DNA of 64,000 nucleotides, from contig JAGYVD010000004.1 of the NCBI GenBank assembly GCA_021209875.1, positions 4,315,001-4,379,000 of the forward strand. The letters are read 5' to 3'. Position numbers and translations under genes: made by a program. The stretch comes from Rosellinia necatrix. Its lineage: Eukaryota > Ascomycota > Sordariomycetes > Xylariales > Xylariaceae. The stretch's first letter is position 1. Every line of letters begins with the position of its first letter. Under the pieces are notes generated by a model that saw nothing but the letters and a program-made list of their open reading frames with translations, searched no databases and had not been told where the DNA came from. This document shows positions 58,441 through 64,000 of the stretch, in pieces.

Positions 58441-59666
58441 TCATTCTGAAAGATACCGCTGCATGTACCGTGCTAGGTCGAGGACGCTCTCCTGGTAAGG
58501 GATCCAGTCTTCCCCGGTAACGGAGACGGCTTTGCTGGAGTCGAACCCGCCGATGTCTTTCTGGGGCTTGTAGTCGGGGGGAGTACCCTTCTCCGGGCTG
58601 CCCTACCCTCACGTTCAGACAGGGCATGCGCTTTCTCAGTATGTCGGCAATGGCTTGCCCACCTCCCACGGCCGAGGAACAAATGAAGCGTTGTCCGTCC
58701 GCGTCCTCGGGGTTCATTGCTGACCACAGTAGCATCCGCGCGACATCTCTGATGTCAATTGTGTCGCTGTAGATCATCATGGGGCCGGGGGGTTCCTCTC
58801 CAGACACGACTTTCCAGAAGTCGCTATTGGAGTACGGGATGTCCGCTGCTGTTTTCCAGGGGATCAATGGTGGCCCAATGAAGTATCTGTCATAAGTTTT
58901 AGCGGGGGGTTCCCTGGGGGGTTTTTCTTTTTCTTTTTTTTCTTTTTTTCTTTTCCTTTTTTTTTTCAAGGTAACATTTCTGTGAGGGGTCTTACGAGGG
59001 CTGGAGGGTCGTCATCCCAAACGAAGGTCGGTGGTCGTCCCGGAATTTCCAGAATATCTTCTCTGCGGCGGTCTTGCTGGCGAGGTATCCGTGGAAGCCG
59101 CCCGCCTTGTCGGTCTCCCGGCGGACGATCTCCTCCGAGTTCGCGTTCCAGTCCGCCTCCGTGTACATCCGGTTCTCCCACGGGATGTCGAACAGGGCGG
59201 CCGACGACGACACCAGCACGACGCCGCTCATGGTGTGGGCGGTCTTCGTCGCCGCACGCAAGATGTTCACCGTGCTCTCCACCGCGACTCGGACTATCTC
59301 CGGCGGGGGGAGCGTCCATATGTCGGCGATGGGCGCTGCGAGATGCAGAATCGCACAGCATCCTAGTTAGGATATTCGGTTAGCACACGGCCTATGGAGA
59401 TACGGGATCGATTCCGTACCGTCGGCGGCAGCATCAAAGGCGTCGGGCTGACATATATCGGGTATGTGCACCACGTCGATGTCGTCCGCGGAATGGCCCA
59501 GACGGCACAGCGCAGCCTTCACTTTCTGGCCGGCCAACTTGTTGCGGACGGTGCCGCGGATCCGATATCCCTTGAGCAGCACCAGTTCGGCCGTTCGACC
59601 GGCCAGGTATCCGTTCAGGCCCGTCATCAAGACGGTAGGCTTGCGCTGGCCTTCGGCTGTCGACAT
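58441..59666 (-). CDS. extended short-chain dehydrogenase (NAD-dependent epimerase-like), frameshifted near the C-terminus
   Basis: Exons 59420-59666, 58996-59362 and 58441-58886 with introns of 57 and 109 nt; the last contains long A/G tracts. MTGLNGYLAGRTAELVLLKG is the Rossmann nucleotide-binding turn, HLAAPI follows the third strand, VLVSSSAALF leads the active site, and GYLASKTAAEKIFW provides the catalytic Tyr and Lys. YFIGPPLIPW and DIRDVARMLLWS match extended SDRs acting on small carbonyls or sugars (dihydroflavonol-reductase-like). A run of six C on the coding strand (58576-58581) adds one base: the original frame reads on out of register, while removing one base gives a normal end (DIGGFDSSKA, RYMQRYLSE) and 352 residues. 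Either a late truncation or a sequence error. The start at 59666 is preferred; an upstream in-frame ATG lies at 59789. Confidence 0.78.
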
Positions 59667-62600
59667 GTCGGGTAGCATTCCGGGCTCCGGGCTGGTCGAA
59701 TTGGCACAGGTCCAGGCGAGCGTCCGGTGGTTGAGTGGGAAGCCCGAGTTGGACTCCAACTCGGTGGCACGACTGAGACGATGAATCATGGTATTTGTCT
59801 GGCTTGTGCACTGGAACGATGCTCGCACGATCGGAGGGAGCACAGAGCGCTTGCCGGGGCGACTATATAGCGATCAACCCCCAAGGTGAGACAAAGCGCG
59901 GCGAGAGCTGCCGTGATTGCTTTAAAGCAATTAGCCATCTTCGAGCTCCTCCTTGAAATGTCGGTATACTGCATTCGACGGCGCATTCAGCAAGAATCCA
60001 AAAGTCCATAGGGTAGGAGAACGCTTCAGGGTTCAACCCGTTTTGAGAGGACTGGCCCAAGCCCAGGAACCGGACCCTGCGCAATCCCCGACGTAGCTGC
60101 ATTGTACTTTTACAAAAGTCCTGTAGCGGTGGGATGGCAGAGACGCGGCAGATCGGTTGCAATGGCCGGAACGGATTAAAAGGGCCACTACGGGCTAGAG
60201 GCCCTAGAGACGTGGAGCTGAGTGGCCTTTGCGAATAGCGCAACGTCAATTCCAACCTGGACGGGCTGCCGAGAGCACGTTGCTTGCCAATTTCGCTCGC
60301 TGGTGCACTAACACACGCCTCCATCCAAGCCACGATGTTTACGCCCCGGAGCACGGACTCTACACCGAGGTTACCCGTGTAGGGCTGCTTACACTACAAC
60401 TGGCTCACAAAGAGGCTTATATCCATCCCCCCCCTCGCCCTCGCGCCTGTCTTTAAACCCCTGCATTAATGCACAAATGTACCGAGTATGTGATCAGTCG
60501 TTCGCGGCTGCTCGCCTCGATTGTCTCGTATTTCGAACACATCGATTGATATGTTGCCTCAGGGGACTGTGCCCCTTCGTCGGGGGTATATCCCTTATCT
60601 GGTGATGTGGTATTCGATGGTATGTCTCATTGGCGGGCAAAATGCTCATGATTGATCATATCCATAAGGAGGTACACAGTAGTATACATGATGGTAGTAG
60701 TATACATAGTTAGTGGTAGTAACATAGTAGTGGTAGTAATATACATAGCAGTAGTATACATAGAAGTAGTATAGTTACATAGTAATAATATATATAGTAG
60801 TATACATAACTAGTAGTATACATAGTAATAGTATACGTAGTAGTAGCTAGTAGATGGCTACATACATACAAAGTAAGTAGGTAGGCGAGCCTCCCTGCTG
60901 CTGGCTATGTATTTGACATACACAACCGGCTGGTATTCACTGGCTTCGTCCCCCTCCCCCCTGATGATTGGAGGTATGTACAAGTATAGCACGGCTACCC
61001 TGCTCATGCACTAAAAGCCGTTGGTAGATCGGTAATAACCGCTAGGCCGCATGTAGAACCGTCAAGCGGATTCTTCTCTGAGCTAAAATCCTTACGAAAA
61101 ACCAAAAGTCCATCCACCGGAAGGACCACACGTTTAAGCGATGCGTGCAGGTGCCGGGATGGTGGCATGTTGGCTGTGGACGCGAATACCGAGCAGACGA
61201 GCAAGGCTTGGCGTACGACAACTGCATCGGCACCCGAGATTCGCTAGATGACATTGCATACACTACATATGTTGGTATAGAACCCTCCCCAAGACTGCAG
61301 GTTTTGGGATCCGACAAATGGAGACCCCCCTCACCCTCCCTCCCTCCTCCCCCCCATACTAAGTACATATCCGTACCATACGACAGGGATCTTGGCTTGA
61401 CCCTTACTTTGACTCCAGCCTATGAAATTCAGAGGAGATCAATCAGGTGGTCCAACTCGTTGTCGCAAAATTTGCCCTCGATAAACTGCTTAGTATCTAA
61501 CCTACATCAGATCTAGGGTATTATTCCAGGATAGTTAAGCCAACTTAAAACCAGCCAATCTTGGCGATGGAGCCTCTCTCTGGAGGGGTAATGACAAGAC
61601 CTCCTTGACAGCTCCTTGGCTAATTTGGCAAAGAGGAAAGTACTGTGGCGCTAAGTGTGGCGACCAAACGGAAAAGAACGGTCAACTTCCGTGTGTAGAA
61701 GGGCCAAGTTTTGTACCAGTAGTTAGTTTATAGCTCCATTAATACGGACCAAACCTTCCCACCCCCAGATAGGGGAACTCCTGAAGACATCACGAGGGGG
61801 GGGAAGGGGTCGTCTTCGCTTTGTCGTGTATGCAGCTTCTAAATCTAGGACTATGCCACTGCGCCTAATACGTTACAGAAGAATGCAATTACCACAATGC
61901 CAACGCCAGCCGCCACGATGGCCGAGAAGAAGAAACGCATGATATGCTCCTAGCCGAGAGCCCGGCATAGCTACCACGGCGTTTTTGGGGGCTGGATATA
62001 CCGGCCTGGGAGTGCCAATGCCCTACCTCTGGATTTAGGGCTGGACAGGATAGACCCGAAAGCAGACCCATTCGTTCTCGTGGGATATCTACATGGTACC
62101 GCATCGCATGAACGCTTACTTAATGAGCCTTGCCTTTCAAAATACTATACAGTTTGAGATTTGTCATCCTGTAATAAAATCCTTAGAGAGCTTCTACTTG
62201 CAGAAGTTGATCATCGACTCATTAGTATCCATTCTATTCCTTCACAACATTGATCTGCGAGATACACCCACTTATGACTTTTTGGTCTCTCGTGTGATTC
62301 GGAGATAAGCTATTCGAAAGTATCGGATCCCTTACATTGATTTATAATACAATAAGTTCTAGCTAGCGTTGTTGTAAATTGGACCGTGAGAGTAGCCTCA
62401 GGCGGATAGTAGAAGGTTGCGTACGGGCTTCGTCGAAATCCCCATAACTTCTGTCGTGATCATTAGATATTAGTTCATAGTGTAACACTGCTACGGCCCT
62501 AGTTACATGGCATATGAGTGACTATGGACAATCATGTGCTCAGCTTCGTAACGTTTTACTTCCAGTCTATAGTAATGGTGTTGTTATGCTATTGCGTTGC

Positions 62601-64000
62601 AGCTCTGTTTTATGACAGATGTGAAATCTACAGCTACCTACCCAGGTAATTTAGCTTTCGTTTCAGAATAGAATTTGATTAAACTCTCATTGTGCGAAAA
62701 TTGTCTATTTCTCTTGGTCGACTTCGTGGGAACTTTTGTTATATGCTCATGACTATAAACAAGTGGCTGCATGATGTTTGGTCATGGGGATGGCCTTTCT
62801 GCACAGGCATAACTGATGTGTCAATGACGAGTCATGAGGATTCGCCCAGCGCGGTATGTTTCAGGTGGCAGATGTGATTGTCGAAGCGCGGGATTAACCT
62901 AGACTGCTCGACTGTAACAAAAGGACAACACTCGGTTGCTGTTTCTGGGCTCATGTGGCGCAAGAGTTGTTGGTCACGTAGTTAGAATTTTGTCTAGGTC
63001 CCTGTCCGTCTTCCCTTCTGAGCCCAACGCAATATTACAAACGATGACTTTTTCATGGTCAATCCCGTGGTCGGTAAAATTTATAATAGTGTCTCTCGGC
63101 AGTGCGGTATATCCCCTCGCTGTGCTGCATGCCATTAGGTGCCATTGCAGCAAACACGCAGACCAAAGTGGGCTCTACCGTATCTCAAACAATAGCGGTA
63201 GAAACAAACGGGTTCCTGATATGATAATGCATTATCATGGTCAGAGAATAGGCAGGTGCTAAGCTGGCAAATGTAACATTTGATACATAGCATTTACTGG
63301 AGTCAACAACCCCCCTTTCCAGCGGTAAGATTCGAGGGGTCTAAGGGGGAAGGGGACTTTTACTAGACCACTACACCTTTCATAGACCAGCAAGGGGGAG
63401 TCAACAAGCTAGCAAGTATACGAGAGATGCTTTCAATGCTAGAATGGCTTGGGAAAGACACAGCCTCCGGCGAGTTTGATGATACTTGAAATGCATCAAT
63501 ATGCCCGCTCAACCGAGACGACCCCTATTCATTATGGACAATCATGACATATGCCCTCATCTGTTCTGATCTCAGTGTTGGAAACTTTGGTTGATCAAGA
63601 CAAGAACGATCCACTTGGTGGATACTATATGGGCTAATTTCATGACACCAACACAGCTTGAGAATGTGACGCTGGTAAAATACATACCGGCCATGATGTT
63701 CGAGAAAGCTTCAAGAAGGGTTGGGTGGAAAGCTCCAAATATGTCGTCACCTTCTGACAATGGATCTGTAAATGGACCTGTTAATAGACAACCTACTGTC
63801 GATCCTAGGGGGGGGGAACGCTTTCTGGAGCCTTTTATTGGCCGCTTCCTTGGGCTAGACCAAAGGCGGCCGAGCAACCTTGCTCATGCGGAGAGCGGTA
63901 CTTGGTAAATGACAGGAGCCAACAACAATAGTGATAGATAGTGCCGGAGTCCAATTCTGCCCTCGGGTGCCTATCTCACTATAATTACCTATGCACTACC
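59667..64000. other. gene-free right end
   Basis: 4.3 kb with no gene I can support. A TAGTATACATAG-type minisatellite lies at about 60660-60860. The rest is AT-rich with scattered short frames (for example 62936-63262 and 63572-63908) lacking domains. A gene entering from the right edge cannot be excluded. Confidence 0.5.
60660..60860. repeat. TAGTAGTATACATAG minisatellite
   Basis: Degenerate tandem units of TAGTA, GTATACATAG and GGTAG cover about 200 bases. Unit length varies between about 12 and 20, so it is old or slippage-prone. Confidence 0.8.

Noticed and set aside
63572..63908. Overlapping frames on both strands near the right edge
   Set aside because: Neither shows a domain; they mirror each other and may reflect composition only.

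Overview
The window is nuclear DNA of a filamentous ascomycete (Pezizomycotina, most likely Sordariomycetes). Genes carry short introns of about 46-140 nt with GTRNGT-type donors, CTRAC-like branch sites and YAG acceptors. The gene content is also typically fungal: Zn2Cys6 regulators, a HET-type relic, a Cip1-type secreted protein, an ECM33-like wall protein, a SNF4 AMPK subunit and a fungal-type RhoGAP. Genes are GC-rich and separated by long, AT-rich, gene-poor spacers with microsatellites, notably (GGTA/TACC)n and (TAC)n. Exon structures below were worked out by reading frames across splice sites; where several exons are listed, the total length closes to a multiple of three unless stated.

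Layout. 1-1108 (-): FAD monooxygenase cut by the window edge. 4366-6324 (+): CPR-type FAD/NADPH reductase without an FMN domain. 8972-9775 (+): Frm2/Hbn1-like nitroreductase with a mitochondrial-type leader. 11420-13188 (-): DCR2-like metallophosphoesterase. 14436-15212 (-): C-terminal relic of a HET-type protein. 17949-19630 (+): C2H2+Zn2Cys6 regulator broken by a G6 frameshift. 20894-25511 (-): large RhoGAP, five exons. 26359-28200 (-): SNF4 (AMPK gamma), four exons, with a (TCC)n-bearing 377-nt intron. 30764-31930 (+): hAT transposase relic in frame with a protein-kinase tail.

33745-44096 holds a compact accessory block: GNAT acetyltransferase (-), Zn2Cys6 regulator (+), MFS transporter (-), O-methyltransferase (+) and TauD-type Fe(II)/2-oxoglutarate dioxygenase (-). 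No PKS, NRPS or terpene synthase lies beside them. They may form a small catabolic, tailoring or detoxification cluster, with the regulator and transporter convergent and the transporter and methyltransferase divergent.

45831-46710 (-): Cip1-like secreted protein without a cellulose-binding module. 47291-47780 (-): GMC oxidoreductase relic. 49934-51456 (-): ECM33-like wall protein. 53125-54576 (-): ACC-synthase-like PLP enzyme with an internal deletion. 55161-55258 (-): tRNA-Lys(UUU) with a 24-nt intron. 56118-56768 (+): PEBP-like protein with a poly-Glu insert. 58441-59666 (-): extended SDR with a C6/G6 frameshift near its C-terminus. The last 4.3 kb shows no gene I can support.

The region mixes housekeeping signalling genes (SNF4, RhoGAP, DCR2-like) with decayed accessory genes and transposon debris, as expected of a fungal subgenomic region rich in turnover. 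Two of the broken genes break at a six-base G/C homopolymer, so assembly error must be excluded before calling them dead.
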